Of a stretch of 64,000 nt of DNA, positions 16,262-25,285 are shown in pieces (position 1 is the stretch's first letter; the number at the start of each line of letters is the position of its first letter). Origin of the DNA: JAEXNA01 sp037189585 (lineage in GTDB: Bacteria; Vulcanimicrobiota; Xenobia; Xenobiales; JADMJV01). The DNA is taken from positions 310,001-374,000 of the forward strand of contig JBBCJA010000021.1 of NCBI GenBank assembly GCA_037189585.1. Direction: 5' to 3'. Made by a program: the position numbers and the translations under genes. The notes under the pieces are model-generated. The model was not told the DNA's origin. It worked only from the letters and a program-made list of their open reading frames with translations, and searched no databases.

Positions 16262-17506
16262 GTTGGCCGCCACCTTCGGCGCATAGTGAGATCGCACGTA
16301 CTCTTCCACCATCTCCAGAAAGTCCGCAGCGATGGTTTTGGCATCGCCCTTCAGAGTCGCGACCTTCTCACCGTCGGCATAGACGGGGGCACTGGGATGC
16401 TCTCCAGTCCCGGGAAGAGAGAGGCCGATATGAGCTCCTTTGGCCTCGCCCGGTCCATTGACCACACAGCCCATCACCGCCACCTTCATCGACTCCACTC
16501 CGTCATAGCCGGCTTCTTGCCACGCCTTCATACGATCCTTGAGGTGACCCTCAACCTCGATGGCGAGCTCCTGGAACAGAGTGCTGGTAGTTCGCCCACA
16601 TCCGGGGCAAGCGGTCACTCGAGGGGTAAAGCTGCGCAGTCCCATGTTCTGCAAAATCTCGCGGCAGATCTCCACCTCCTCGGTACGAGGGGCGCCGGGT
16701 TTTGGGGTCAGCGAAACTCGAATGGTGTCGCCGATACCGTCGTGAAGTAAAATTCCCAGGGCGAGCGCCGAGCTGACCGTTCCCTTGACCCCCATGCCCG
16801 CCTCGGTCAGGCCGAGATGAAGAGGGAAACGGGTGCGTCCCGACATCTCTTTGTAGACGTGGACCATCTCGGGAACTTCACTGACCTTGGTGGAGAGAAT
16901 GATGCGGTCCTTGGGCATTCCATATTCGACCGCTTGATTGGCCGAGCGAACCGCTGACTCCACCATGGCTTCAAGAAAGACGACCTTGGCGCCCTTAGGA
17001 GAACCCGCGGCCAGGTCCGCGTCGATTAGCTCTTTCAAAAGAGCCTGGTCCAGCGAGCCGCCGTTGACCCCTATGCGAACCGGTTTGCCGTACTCGATGG
17101 CGGCCTCGATCATGGTGCGAAAGTTGGCGTCGTGCTGCTTGCCGACCCCGACGTTGCCGGGATTGATGCGATACTTGTCCAGAGCCAGGGCGCATTCGGG
17201 ATAAGCCACCAGAAGCTTGTGCCCGTTATAATGGAAGTCCCCGATCAAGGGCGTCTCGTAGCCCGCCGCTCGAACCCGCCTTTTGATCTCCGGCACGGCC
17301 TGGGCGTTCTCATCGTCCTTGACGGTGAAGCGGACCAGCTCGGAACCCGCCTCGGCGAGCTCGATGATCTGCTTGACGGTGGACTCCACGTCCGCCGTGT
17401 CGGTGTTGGTCATACTCTGAACGCGAACGTCATTGGCTCCGCCAATCTCCACGCTTCCGACCTTCACCGTGTAAGTATTGCGCAATCTGACAGTCATACC
17501 GGCCAT
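16259..17506 (-). CDS. ispG: 4-hydroxy-3-methylbut-2-enyl diphosphate synthase (IspG/GcpE)
   Basis: 415-residue enzyme of the methylerythritol phosphate pathway that reductively converts MEcPP to HMBPP using a [4Fe-4S] cluster. Evidence: VRVQSMTNTDTADVESTV at the N-terminus, PLIGDFHYNGHKLL, KYRINPGNVG, RIGVNGGSL, LGLTEAGMG, the cluster motif TACPGCGRTTSTLFQEL and the third ligand in VAVMGCVVNGPGEAKGAHIG. The short bacterial form without the plant insert is present. ATG 17506 has GAGG a few bases upstream; ATG 17497 is an alternative. Confidence 0.96.
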   Translation of the reverse strand: MAGMTVRLRNTYTVKVGSVEIGGANDVRVQSMTNTDTADVESTVKQIIELAEAGSELVRFTVKDDENAQAVPEIKRRVRAAGYETPLIGDFHYNGHKLLVAYPECALALDKYRINPGNVGVGKQHDANFRTMIEAAIEYGKPVRIGVNGGSLDQALLKELIDADLAAGSPKGAKVVFLEAMVESAVRSANQAVEYGMPKDRIILSTKVSEVPEMVHVYKEMSGRTRFPLHLGLTEAGMGVKGTVSSALALGILLHDGIGDTIRVSLTPKPGAPRTEEVEICREILQNMGLRSFTPRVTACPGCGRTTSTLFQELAIEVEGHLKDRMKAWQEAGYDGVESMKVAVMGCVVNGPGEAKGAHIGLSLPGTGEHPSAPVYADGEKVATLKGDAKTIAADFLEMVEEYVRSHYAPKVAAN

Positions 17507-17599
17507 CTTTCCTCAAAAAGTTCTCGGCTAAACAGGTTTTGAATTATTCTCACAGCACGAGATCCCTGTCGAACTCCTCGCAATGAAGAGACAGGCTTT

Positions 17600-17781
17600 A
17601 GACCGGTTCTCGAAAGTCTTGTCGCGGTTCTTCCCGCCCTGGGGCTCCCCAGCTACGTCACTCATCAGTTACGGAGGTCCACTCTCCCGTCTAGCGGGAC
17701 CGAGGCGCGCCATTCTTCGCTCCTTGTTGGGAAGCCCCAGGACAAGAATCTCACGCGGACAAGACTTTCGAGAAACGGTCT
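17600..17781. repeat. 182-bp imperfect palindrome downstream of the ADP-ribosylglycohydrolase
   Basis: The 24-base outer arms (17600-17623 and 17758-17781) are inverted repeats with one mismatch. A second inner block, CCTGGGGCTCCCC near 17639, faces its near-complement near 17735. The right end overlaps the stop codon of the neighbouring minus-strand gene, the same placement as the palindrome after ispG. The plus-strand open frame within it (17583-17783) has no coding features and is not called. Confidence 0.72.
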
Positions 17782-18775
17782 AATATGGGGGCAGCAGTCG
17801 GCGCATGGCGCATGCCATCAGGGCGGGCCCCACCACCAGATTCCTGGCAAGACATGCGGCAAAAGATGGCTCCTCGACGTCTCCTTGCGCTAGGTCTTGA
17901 AGAGTCCGGCTATTCAGTGGCCAATCTCTCAACCCACTCACCCAGTCCGCTGGAATCCTCTCAGGTCCATAGGCGGCACCCAGAATCCCTCCGACCAGCG
18001 CCGCCGTGGAATCGCTATCTCCCCCGCAGCGAATGGTGTCAACCACCGCCTCCTGAAAGCTTCCGTCTGAACCGACGACAGCGGCCAACACCACCGCCAT
18101 GGTGTGATAGATGAAGCCTGAGACGCCGGCGCGATACCCCAAAAGCCAACAGAGCTCTTGAGGAGAAAGCGCGGTATTCTCAAAAGCACGAGTCACGATA
18201 TCTCGGCATTCCCGGTCCTCCACACCATGGACAAGCCCTTCTTGATCGCAGGTACCTTCCATAAGTTGCCGAGTCAGACGGGCAAGAACCAGACTTCCCC
18301 AGTAGGCCCTGGGATCAAGGTGGGTTACCTCGGTGCTCACCTTGATCAGCGCTTCAAGTGTGTCAGGAGTTCTCCCGTGGGTCCAGGCCGCGATGATCGG
18401 AGCCCGCATGGCGGGACCGTTGCCGGCCGATTGGGCGCCACTGTGGGTACAGCCGAAGGTCAGACGAAGCCCCGCCTTCAGGGTGCCCATGCCGATACCC
18501 GGCGGTAGAGTCCAGAACCACCTCCGTATCCCTCGTCTCATCCACCGGCGGAACTGCTCGGGATCTCCTTGACTTCGCTCCAAGGCGACCAGAGTCAGCA
18601 CCGCGTGCTCGGTATCGTCGCTCACCAGCCCGCGTCACCCCAAGAGTTGAAAGCGATCCATGCGAGGAAAGAGCTTCCTCTGCCTTTCCGGGCTCAACCC
18701 CTCGGCCGGCAGTCCCATCGCATCTCCCACCGCGGTGCCTAACAGGCACCCCGCTATAGCTTGCTGAGATCTCAT
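17780..18775 (-). pseudogene. ADP-ribosylglycohydrolase (DraG-like), interrupted by in-frame TGA
   Basis: Translation from ATG 18775 gives a typical N-terminus (MRSQQAIAGCLLGTAVGDAMGLP..., 46 codons) that runs without frameshift into TGA at 18635-18637 and then RGLVSDDTEHAVLTLVAL. The rest carries the second metal motif CGGDSDSTAALVGGILGAAYG. DraG-family enzymes remove ADP-ribose from proteins or nucleic acids using two metals bound by these Asp residues. The TGA is one transition from CGA (Arg). A restart at GTG 18625 would give 281 residues lacking the first helices. This may be a true nonsense mutation, read-through or a sequence error. Confidence 0.85.
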
Positions 18776-18870
18776 ACATAGGCTTACGCTAGCCGAGCTT
18801 CTCTGGTTCACAATGAAGCCCTTAAAATGGCAGGGCTTCCAAATAAAGTTTCAAATAGTAAACTTCGGAG

Positions 18871-20598
18871 ATGTTTGGATTTCTTAAGTTACAGAGCTGC
18901 GCCCTAAACCCGGAAGAGCGACTCATCTATCAGAGCCATTTCTGCTCGGTCTGTCATGCGATGACGGACTTCGGAGGTAGGCTCTCCTCGCTTTTGACGA
19001 ATTATGACATCACGTTCTGGCTTCTCCTCGCCTCGGCCCTGGAGCAGCGCCCACCCACTCAGCTTGAGCAGCGTCCCTGCACCGCCCTCCCCTTTCGAAA
19101 AGTCGCGGTCCGTCCTCTAAGCCCAGAGCTAGCCCGAACGATGGCCGCTCTCAACCTGGTTCTGGTTGAGTCCAAAGCCAGCGACGACCGGCAAGATGGA
19201 GAAAGGCTCAAAGCGGGGCTGGCTCGCGCGCTCTACGGGAGACGTTTTCAGAAGGCTCACCTCCATCTTTCAGAGATCGGGTTCCCATTAGAAACGCTCC
19301 TAGCGCTGCCGGCCGCTCAGGCCAAGGTCGAGAAAGCCCAGGATCCCACTTTATCGAGCCTCACCTCCCCCACGGCCGAAACTCTGGCCGAGGTCTTCGC
19401 CGCCATCGCCAGTCACCACAAGCTGCCCGAGCTCGCGCCGGCTCTGCGGAGCTTCGGCTCAAATCTCGGCACCTACCTGTATCTGTGGGATGCCGTCGAA
19501 GACCTCACCAAGGATACCAAAAAAGGCCACTTCAATGCTATCAATGCCGCTTGTGGTGGCTACCTCAAGAGTGCGGGCGAGCTCATGTCGGCGAGCCTCG
19601 ACGAGCTGCAAAAGATTCTCGACGGATGGGCTCTCGGTCCGGAAGGCAGACTCTGCCGCCAGCTGCTCGCGACCTTACGCCAACGATGCCAAGCAAAGCT
19701 CCAGTCGGAACCGACATCGTCCCTGAAGGGGCCTCGTCGTCGCTTGGCCCAGGCGGGGTTCGTCCACAAAAGTGATTGTGAGGTCGGCTGCTGCGACTGC
19801 GGTTGTTGTGACTGCAACCTCTGCAACTGCGACCCGTGCGGAACAGACCACAACCAGTGCTGTGAATTCAACTGTTGTGATCTGAGCGAATGCTGTTGCT
19901 GCGTTTGCAGCGACACTCGACGCTCCTCCAGTCCTTGCTGCCCGTGCGACTGCTGCGGCTCTGGGTCCTCGGGAGGTTGCTGCGATAACAACAACAGTCA
20001 TACCGATCATATTGTTGTTCATGGCAGCACTCACGACAATGTACGGAAAAATCCACCAAAGCGAGGCCTGTTCCGACAACTCGGAAAGAAAATGGGATTC
20101 ATGATGCCCGGGGATAGCAACCGGCGGTGCCCGAGCTGCAATCTGTCCATGGTCGAGCTCTCCGTGGGTAGCACGGATCTCGAGGAGTGTCGAAACTGCG
20201 GAGGAGTCTGGCTTGACGACAAAGAGATCGACACTCTGGTCAAGCTTGCCGAACTACCGCACAACCTGTTGAATCGCTATCCCACCGAGGAGCGAAGTAA
20301 GGTCTACCCCCGTGGGGAAAGGCCGTGCCCCGTATGCGAGGGCGGGCCCACCCTGGTCAATGTCCCCTATCTCGACGTCCCGGTGGAGATGTGCCGGACC
20401 TGCCACGGATTCTGGCTCGAGCACGGAGTCCTGAGAAGAGTCATACAGGCCAAACGCTCCCCCGATCGCTTGAGTAAGGCTCACCAGCAAGAATGGCGCT
20501 GCCCCTACTGTGAAACCGTAGCCAAAGGCGGCAGCGACACCTGCTCCGGCTGCGGCGCTCCTCGTCCGAAATCCGGCTTCACCGGGAAGCTGGCTTAG
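18871..20598 (+). CDS. DUF5685-type protein with Cys-rich linker and zf-TFIIB zinc ribbons
   Basis: 575 residues. Residues 1-290 resemble DUF5685 (MFGFLKLQSCALNPEERLIYQSHFCSVCHAM, then YLYLWDAVEDLTKDTKKGHFNA), a helical domain with a conserved Cys pair near the start. Residues about 305-378 hold 26 cysteines, mostly as CC or CxC. Then come two zf-TFIIB-type ribbons, CPSCNLSMVEL...CRNCGGVWLDDKEI and CPVCEGG...CRTCHGFWLEHG, and a terminal ribbon WRCPYCETVAKGG...CSGCGAPRP. No signal peptide. A metal-storing or metal-sensing role is plausible from composition only. It lies four bases before the first prepilin gene, so it may be the first gene of that operon. Confidence 0.78.
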   Translation: MFGFLKLQSCALNPEERLIYQSHFCSVCHAMTDFGGRLSSLLTNYDITFWLLLASALEQRPPTQLEQRPCTALPFRKVAVRPLSPELARTMAALNLVLVESKASDDRQDGERLKAGLARALYGRRFQKAHLHLSEIGFPLETLLALPAAQAKVEKAQDPTLSSLTSPTAETLAEVFAAIASHHKLPELAPALRSFGSNLGTYLYLWDAVEDLTKDTKKGHFNAINAACGGYLKSAGELMSASLDELQKILDGWALGPEGRLCRQLLATLRQRCQAKLQSEPTSSLKGPRRRLAQAGFVHKSDCEVGCCDCGCCDCNLCNCDPCGTDHNQCCEFNCCDLSECCCCVCSDTRRSSSPCCPCDCCGSGSSGGCCDNNNSHTDHIVVHGSTHDNVRKNPPKRGLFRQLGKKMGFMMPGDSNRRCPSCNLSMVELSVGSTDLEECRNCGGVWLDDKEIDTLVKLAELPHNLLNRYPTEERSKVYPRGERPCPVCEGGPTLVNVPYLDVPVEMCRTCHGFWLEHGVLRRVIQAKRSPDRLSKAHQQEWRCPYCETVAKGGSDTCSGCGAPRPKSGFTGKLA

Positions 20599-20601
20599 TC
20601 G

Positions 20602-21336
20602 ATGAGAAGGAGATTCGGAGCCTTCACACTGATTGAGCTGATGATCTCGATAGCGATCATCACGATCTTTCTTTCCATCCCGTTTGGCGCGCTACAGAGT
20701 TCACGCTCTCTAACTCGAGAGGACGACTATCGTTGGGCTTTGGCCAACGCTAGAGCCCAAAAATCGCGTCTTCAGGCCATCCCTTTCGAACAACTGCCTC
20801 CCGAGCATCTTCGCGTGGCTTCCGACGGCACCGTCAAGCTTTCTCAGAACGAGATCATCGAGGGCTCACTCACCGTCAACGGTAAACCTCACCAGGTCGA
20901 CAAAGATCAGCCAGGGAGGCTTCTCGTTGGAAAACAGTTCGCCGGACAAACTGTGACCGTGGACTATCAGTTCTCACTTCCCGAACAGAACGAAGCTCAC
21001 TTCGTCGACGACCAAAGCGCTGTTCAGCTTCGAAATCTTCCTCTACTCAAGGTTGAGAAAGCCTGGTTGGTCCAGGGTGACCGATGGACTCCGATCGTAC
21101 CGGAGACCGTCGATCCCCAGACCGGTCGCCTTACCTTTCCCAAGCTCTCCTCGGGCTCCCTTGTCGTGGTGGACTACCATGGCAAGCGGTGGCGTAACCT
21201 GGTCTCCAGCCGTTTTCTCGACTCTTCCTTCCGTCCCACGGCTCAACCCACCGGGACCAAGCTGCTCGAAGTCGGCGAAGAGTACGGAGGAGCCTTGCGC
21301 ATGAGTCTTCCGATGATCAAGGTTCGTCCCCAATGA
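20602..21336 (+). CDS. Prepilin-like protein with N-terminal methylation motif
   Basis: 244 residues. The class III prepilin signal is FGAFTLIELMISIAIITIF at residues 5-23; the residue before the mature Phe is Ala rather than the usual Gly, and Glu 5 of the mature protein is present. The rest is a large periplasmic-type domain, mainly beta by pattern. It should be cleaved by a PilD-type peptidase, not encoded here, and join a pilus or pseudopilus. The stop overlaps the next start. Confidence 0.82.
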   Translation: MRRRFGAFTLIELMISIAIITIFLSIPFGALQSSRSLTREDDYRWALANARAQKSRLQAIPFEQLPPEHLRVASDGTVKLSQNEIIEGSLTVNGKPHQVDKDQPGRLLVGKQFAGQTVTVDYQFSLPEQNEAHFVDDQSAVQLRNLPLLKVEKAWLVQGDRWTPIVPETVDPQTGRLTFPKLSSGSLVVVDYHGKRWRNLVSSRFLDSSFRPTAQPTGTKLLEVGEEYGGALRMSLPMIKVRPQ

Positions 21337-21770
21337 GAAAACTTCGAACAGGATTCACCTTAGTGGAGGTCGCGATCGTTTTGGCCATCCTTACCATCGC
21401 CACCTATCCCGCGATAGCCATGTTCGAACAACTCAATCGAAGTTACCGGCGAGCCATCGCCATCTCCGACCTCAAGACGCAAACCCTGGGGGCGGTAGCC
21501 AAGATTCGCGCCGCTGGTATTGGAGGCGCACCGATCAAGATCGACCCCGACCAACGCGGCGCGACCATCGCCGCAAGCAAGGTTCGTTGGACCGAGCAAA
21601 CCGTGCTCCTCGAGCGAAACGGGCACTCCGCGCCGATCTTGGAAAACGTCCGCCATTTCTCGTTGCATCGCCGGGACGGCGTTGTCTACCTGACGGTGGA
21701 ACTCCAAAGCTCCGGGCGCGAGGTTTTCGACTACCGCAGTGTCACCACTTTGTCTGGAAAGTCCCAATGA
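21333..21770 (+). CDS. Type IV pilin-like/pseudopilin protein
   Basis: 145 residues with a canonical prepilin N-terminus MRKLRTGFTLVEVAIVLAIL: a short basic leader, Gly before Phe, Glu 5, then a hydrophobic helix. The small C-terminal domain resembles minor pseudopilins of the GspI/GspJ class in size and position. It overlaps both neighbours by four bases (ATGA). Confidence 0.85.
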   Translation: MRKLRTGFTLVEVAIVLAILTIATYPAIAMFEQLNRSYRRAIAISDLKTQTLGAVAKIRAAGIGGAPIKIDPDQRGATIAASKVRWTEQTVLLERNGHSAPILENVRHFSLHRRDGVVYLTVELQSSGREVFDYRSVTTLSGKSQ

Positions 21771-22108
21771 AGCGCAACCGAGCCATCATGCTCCCAATGG
21801 TCCTAGGCGCTATAGTTCTGGCCACCATTTTATTCGCGGCCACCAGTTGGGCCACTCGACAAGCGCGCCACCGCCTCAGTCTTAGCAAACATCAAGAAGC
21901 CGCCGTCTGGTTAGCCGAATCCGGCATCGAAGTCGGAAAAGCTCGCTACGCAACCGGCCAATTCTCTCCGGGAGAAAAACTCCAAGCCAGCTTCTCCCAG
22001 GGTCGATTTGAGGTTTTACTGCAGCGGCAATCCGGGCGACTGGAGCTCATTTCCACAGGGTACGCGGGCTCCCAGAAGCATACCGCGCGGGTGGAGGCCG
22101 ACCGTTAG
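21767..22108 (+). CDS. PilX/GspK-like minor pilin-type protein
   Basis: 113 residues from ATG 21767 (ATGA overlap). A short basic N-terminus leads into a hydrophobic helix (IMLPMVLGAIVLATILFAATSWA) and EAAVWLAESGIEVGKARYA, a pattern seen in PilX and GspK proteins (AxxxAESGIE). It lacks the FTLxE motif, as is common for the PilX group. The likely role is a tip or minor subunit of the same filament. Confidence 0.72.
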   Translation: MKRNRAIMLPMVLGAIVLATILFAATSWATRQARHRLSLSKHQEAAVWLAESGIEVGKARYATGQFSPGEKLQASFSQGRFEVLLQRQSGRLELISTGYAGSQKHTARVEADR

Positions 22109-23323
22109 ATGTCGTTCTCCCTACAAAGAGTCGCAAGGAAAGCCTTCTTTCTCTGGCTCTTCCTGTTCCCTGTTCAGGTCATGGTCGCGGTCGCCTATCC
22201 CGACCTCACTCCAACTCTCAGCCTGTTGTCCAAACTCCTCATCCTGTTGGTTCTGTCGCCCGGCTTTTATAACTGGCTCCGCGGACGAAGTGTTGAAGAC
22301 GATCAATGCCTTTTTCTGGGCGAGCTCAGTCTGCTCACGGCCAGGGATATCCCTTTAGATCAAGCCCTGGCCCAACTCGCCCAAGCCCGCCGTCGACAAC
22401 TCGCCTTTCGCTTTGCCGCTTTCACTCCGGTGCTGACGGAAATCTCCCGCCGCGTGAGTTCGGGCTCTGGTCTGTCTGAGGCCATGCGAGGATTCAAGGA
22501 GATCCCCCAAAGCTGGGCTGACTGGCTACGGGACGCGGAACTCAGGGATGACGTCCCCAGAACTCTGCGACGTCTGGCCGACATCGAAAACACACGCTTG
22601 AGACTTCCCATCCTCACTCTGCTACGAGCTCACTTCCTTCTCGTCATGTTGTTGGGCGTCAGCTTTTTCCTGGCCGACTATATCCTTCCCAGTATGGTCG
22701 AAGTGCTAGAGCAAAGTGGATTGAATCCGGCATGGTCGACTCAACTTATCTTGTCGGTCAAGAAGGGAATGGTTCCTCAAGTTCTTCTCTTTCCATGGAG
22801 CCTACTGGTCCTCTTCTTGTTTCTCTCCATCCCTTTCCCAGGAGTTCGAGACTGGCTTCGCCAGATAGCCTATTACCTACCCGGCTTTCGCCGTACTCTC
22901 AAGTCCGAGCAGCAAGCCCGTGCGACAGCGGCCATGGCGGTAGCCTCACACCTCGGCTTCCCCCTCTCCGAGGTTCTGTCCAGCGCGCGGGCAGCCACCA
23001 ACTTGCGTGCCTACCGCCGTGCTCTCACCCTTAAAGAGGGAGACTCCCTGTGGGAAACCTTAGCTGAGCGACCTCAACTGTTCGACTCCCGATTGCTCTG
23101 GCTTTGCCGTCAAGGAGAAGCCCTCGACCGCCTTCCCGAAGCCCTCGAGGCGGCCGGCCGTAGCCTGGAACAGGAGTATCGCCAACGCTCTCAGGAGCTG
23201 ATCGTGGCGCTCGACACTCTCGTTCTGTTAGTGCTTGGAGCAGCCGTCGCGACGGTCGCTATCGGCTCGCTCCTGCCCTACTACCAGTTCATCGATGCCG
23301 CCATTTTTGGAGTTCTTCCATGA
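22109..23323 (+). CDS. GspF/PilC-like inner-membrane platform protein 1
   Basis: 404 residues with N-terminal hydrophobic segments (about 12-60), then a T2SF-type cytoplasmic helical domain (ELSLLTARDIPLDQALAQLA), two membrane helices in the middle, a second such domain (ASHLGFPLSEVLSSARAAT) and a C-terminal helix. This duplicated T2SF layout is that of GspF/PilC, the membrane platform for the assembly ATPase. It starts directly after the PilX-like stop and is the first of three GspF-like paralogues. Confidence 0.82.
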   Translation: MSFSLQRVARKAFFLWLFLFPVQVMVAVAYPDLTPTLSLLSKLLILLVLSPGFYNWLRGRSVEDDQCLFLGELSLLTARDIPLDQALAQLAQARRRQLAFRFAAFTPVLTEISRRVSSGSGLSEAMRGFKEIPQSWADWLRDAELRDDVPRTLRRLADIENTRLRLPILTLLRAHFLLVMLLGVSFFLADYILPSMVEVLEQSGLNPAWSTQLILSVKKGMVPQVLLFPWSLLVLFLFLSIPFPGVRDWLRQIAYYLPGFRRTLKSEQQARATAAMAVASHLGFPLSEVLSSARAATNLRAYRRALTLKEGDSLWETLAERPQLFDSRLLWLCRQGEALDRLPEALEAAGRSLEQEYRQRSQELIVALDTLVLLVLGAAVATVAIGSLLPYYQFIDAAIFGVLP

Positions 23324-24327
23324 AACTTGCTCAAACCTCGGCCGAGACGGCCCGCCTGGCCCGCGATCTTTCAGGACTTCTAGAGCTGGGATACCCCTTA
23401 CTCGAAGCCCTGGGCAAGCTGACCGAAACCTGTGACGGAGCTTTGCGTGATCGTCTTCAAACACTCATCGAGGAGGTGCGGACCGGCACCTCGGTGGGAG
23501 AGGCGCTCATCCGCCAACCGGGCCCCTTTCCTCTCGCTTTCGCTCAATCGTTTCGACAGGCGGAACTCGGTCACGACCTTCCCCAGGCCCTTCGACTGAC
23601 GGCCCAGGCCCTGGAAGAGACCTCCGAGCGGATGACCGCGTGCACCCTAGCTTCTCTCTATCCAGCTGTCGTAGCGACTTTCCTAACTTTCATGCTATGG
23701 ATCATGATCGCTTACCTAAGCTCTGAATTCGATGTCGCTACCAATTCTCTTCAGGCCCAGCCTAGCGCGCTCTCTCTTGCCTACAGTCAGCTTGGGGCGG
23801 CGCTTCGACACCCTATCGGTATCTTCACCATCATTCTGGGGCTCACCGCGGTCTGGAAGTTCTTTACCGGGAACTCGTCTTGGAGATATCGCCTCCCTAT
23901 CTACGGGCCCTGGCTTGCCAACTCGCAAGCCGTTCTCTTTCTTCGCTGGTCCCACCACCTGATCCGGCTTGGAACATCGCTTCCTCAGGCCGTCAGGCTG
24001 GCCGCCGATGTCGATTCCAGTCCGCTCGCTCCGGTCTATCATAAGGTCGCTCAACGGGTCGAACGAGGCGATAGCCTGAGCCAAGCTTTGGACGGAGTCA
24101 AGGTTTTTCCGTCTATGGGAGTGTGGCTGATCGCACAGGAGCAAGCTAGGGAGTCCATGGACCTTCACTCGGTGGCCGACTTTCTCAGCTGCGAGCTCGA
24201 CACCACTCAAGCTCGAGGCACGGCGGCTATCGAACCTGTGACGCTTCTTATCGTCGGACTGGCCATGCTCTTCACTTTTCTCGCCACCCAGGGCGCTATG
24301 TCGGGAGTGATCGATGGCCTCGGATAA
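23320..24327 (+). CDS. GspF/PilC-like inner-membrane platform protein 2
   Basis: 335 residues with two T2SF-type domains: DLSGLLELGYPLLEALGKL with GTSVGEALIRQPGPFP at the N-terminus, and HLIRLGTSLPQAVRLAADV with RGDSLSQALDGVKVFPSM in the second half. Membrane helices lie at about 115-140, 165-185 and 305-330. It overlaps its neighbours by 4 and 14 bases. It is clearly GspF-like but only distantly similar to the proteins on either side, so this is old duplication rather than a recent copy. Confidence 0.83.
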   Translation: MKLAQTSAETARLARDLSGLLELGYPLLEALGKLTETCDGALRDRLQTLIEEVRTGTSVGEALIRQPGPFPLAFAQSFRQAELGHDLPQALRLTAQALEETSERMTACTLASLYPAVVATFLTFMLWIMIAYLSSEFDVATNSLQAQPSALSLAYSQLGAALRHPIGIFTIILGLTAVWKFFTGNSSWRYRLPIYGPWLANSQAVLFLRWSHHLIRLGTSLPQAVRLAADVDSSPLAPVYHKVAQRVERGDSLSQALDGVKVFPSMGVWLIAQEQARESMDLHSVADFLSCELDTTQARGTAAIEPVTLLIVGLAMLFTFLATQGAMSGVIDGLG

Positions 24328-25285
24328 ACCTCTCGAATTTGCCGAAGCCGCCCGAACCCTCGCCATGCTGGTTCGCCTCGACCTCCCCTTGAGTGAAGGG
24401 CTTTCTCATCTGGGCGATCCCAACGGGCCTTGGCCCAAGGTCGCCCAGCGACTCGAGCAAGGAGACGACCCGGAACAAGCGCTCCAAGAGATTCCCAAGG
24501 TCCCTCCCCTGTTCGCCAGCCTGGTCAGCTCCGCCCTCGCCTCCCCTACCCCGGAACCGCTTTTGCAGGCACTTTCCCGCTGGTTGGAAACAGCCGACCA
24601 GGTCCGAGCTGAGGCCCGCCTCGTCATGACCTATCCGCTGGCTCTCGCCGCCTGTGTCTTGGCCGAGTTCGGTATCCTTCTTTGGATCGCCGTCCCCGCG
24701 GTCGTTACCCCCTGGGTGGGGAGCGAGAGCTCTATCCTCGCCACCATCTGCGGTCTCCTCGGCATGGTCTCGCTGCTGGCATCGCTCGCCCTCGTGATCG
24801 CCTTTCGGGGCGAGCGAATCTTCACTTTGGCGGCCCAACTCCCGAAGTTCAACCAGCTCCTACGACTCGTCGATCAGGCGCTCTGGGCCAGGGCGATGAG
24901 CGCGCTTGTCGCAGCTGGGGTGGAGTTGCCGAAGGCTCTGACAAGCGCGGCATCGGTCATGTTGTCGGCCGAACTGCGCTCTCGATTCCTCACTCTCTCC
25001 GAGAGCGTGAGCGGGGGCTCGCATCTGTCTCAAGCTCTCTCCCAGCTTTCCCACATCGATCCCCATCTCCACTGGGCCGTGGCGGCCGGAGAGTCGCAAG
25101 AGAATCTGCCCGACTGTCTGCAAAGAGCGGGCCTTGAGATCGAGGTGCGTCTGCGGGCCCAGGCCGCGATGCTTCTCAAGATGCTGGAACCTCTGGCCTT
25201 AATCCTCGTCGGCCTTCTCACGGCCGCTCTGGTGGTGCCGTTCTGGCTTTCCCTCTACGCCACTGCTCAAGGTTTCACTCCGTGA
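24314..25285 (+). CDS. GspF/PilC-like inner-membrane platform protein 3
   Basis: 323 residues, starting inside the end of the previous gene (14-base overlap). It has T2SF-like segments TLAMLVRLDLPLSEGLSHLG and ALVAAGVELPKALTSAASVM with GGSHLSQALSQLSHID, and three to four membrane helices, the last LALILVGLLTAALVVPFWL. It completes a tandem of three GspF-like proteins. One ATPase follows immediately, so heteromeric platforms or division of labour are possible. Confidence 0.82.
   Translation: MASDKPLEFAEAARTLAMLVRLDLPLSEGLSHLGDPNGPWPKVAQRLEQGDDPEQALQEIPKVPPLFASLVSSALASPTPEPLLQALSRWLETADQVRAEARLVMTYPLALAACVLAEFGILLWIAVPAVVTPWVGSESSILATICGLLGMVSLLASLALVIAFRGERIFTLAAQLPKFNQLLRLVDQALWARAMSALVAAGVELPKALTSAASVMLSAELRSRFLTLSESVSGGSHLSQALSQLSHIDPHLHWAVAAGESQENLPDCLQRAGLEIEVRLRAQAAMLLKMLEPLALILVGLLTAALVVPFWLSLYATAQGFTP

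Noticed and set aside
17583..17783. 66-codon plus-strand open frame
   Set aside because: It lies almost wholly inside the 182-bp palindrome and has no SD or family pattern.
18635..18637. Selenocysteine at the TGA of the ADP-ribosylglycohydrolase
   Set aside because: The position is not a redox site in this family, and many genes here use TGA as a true stop.
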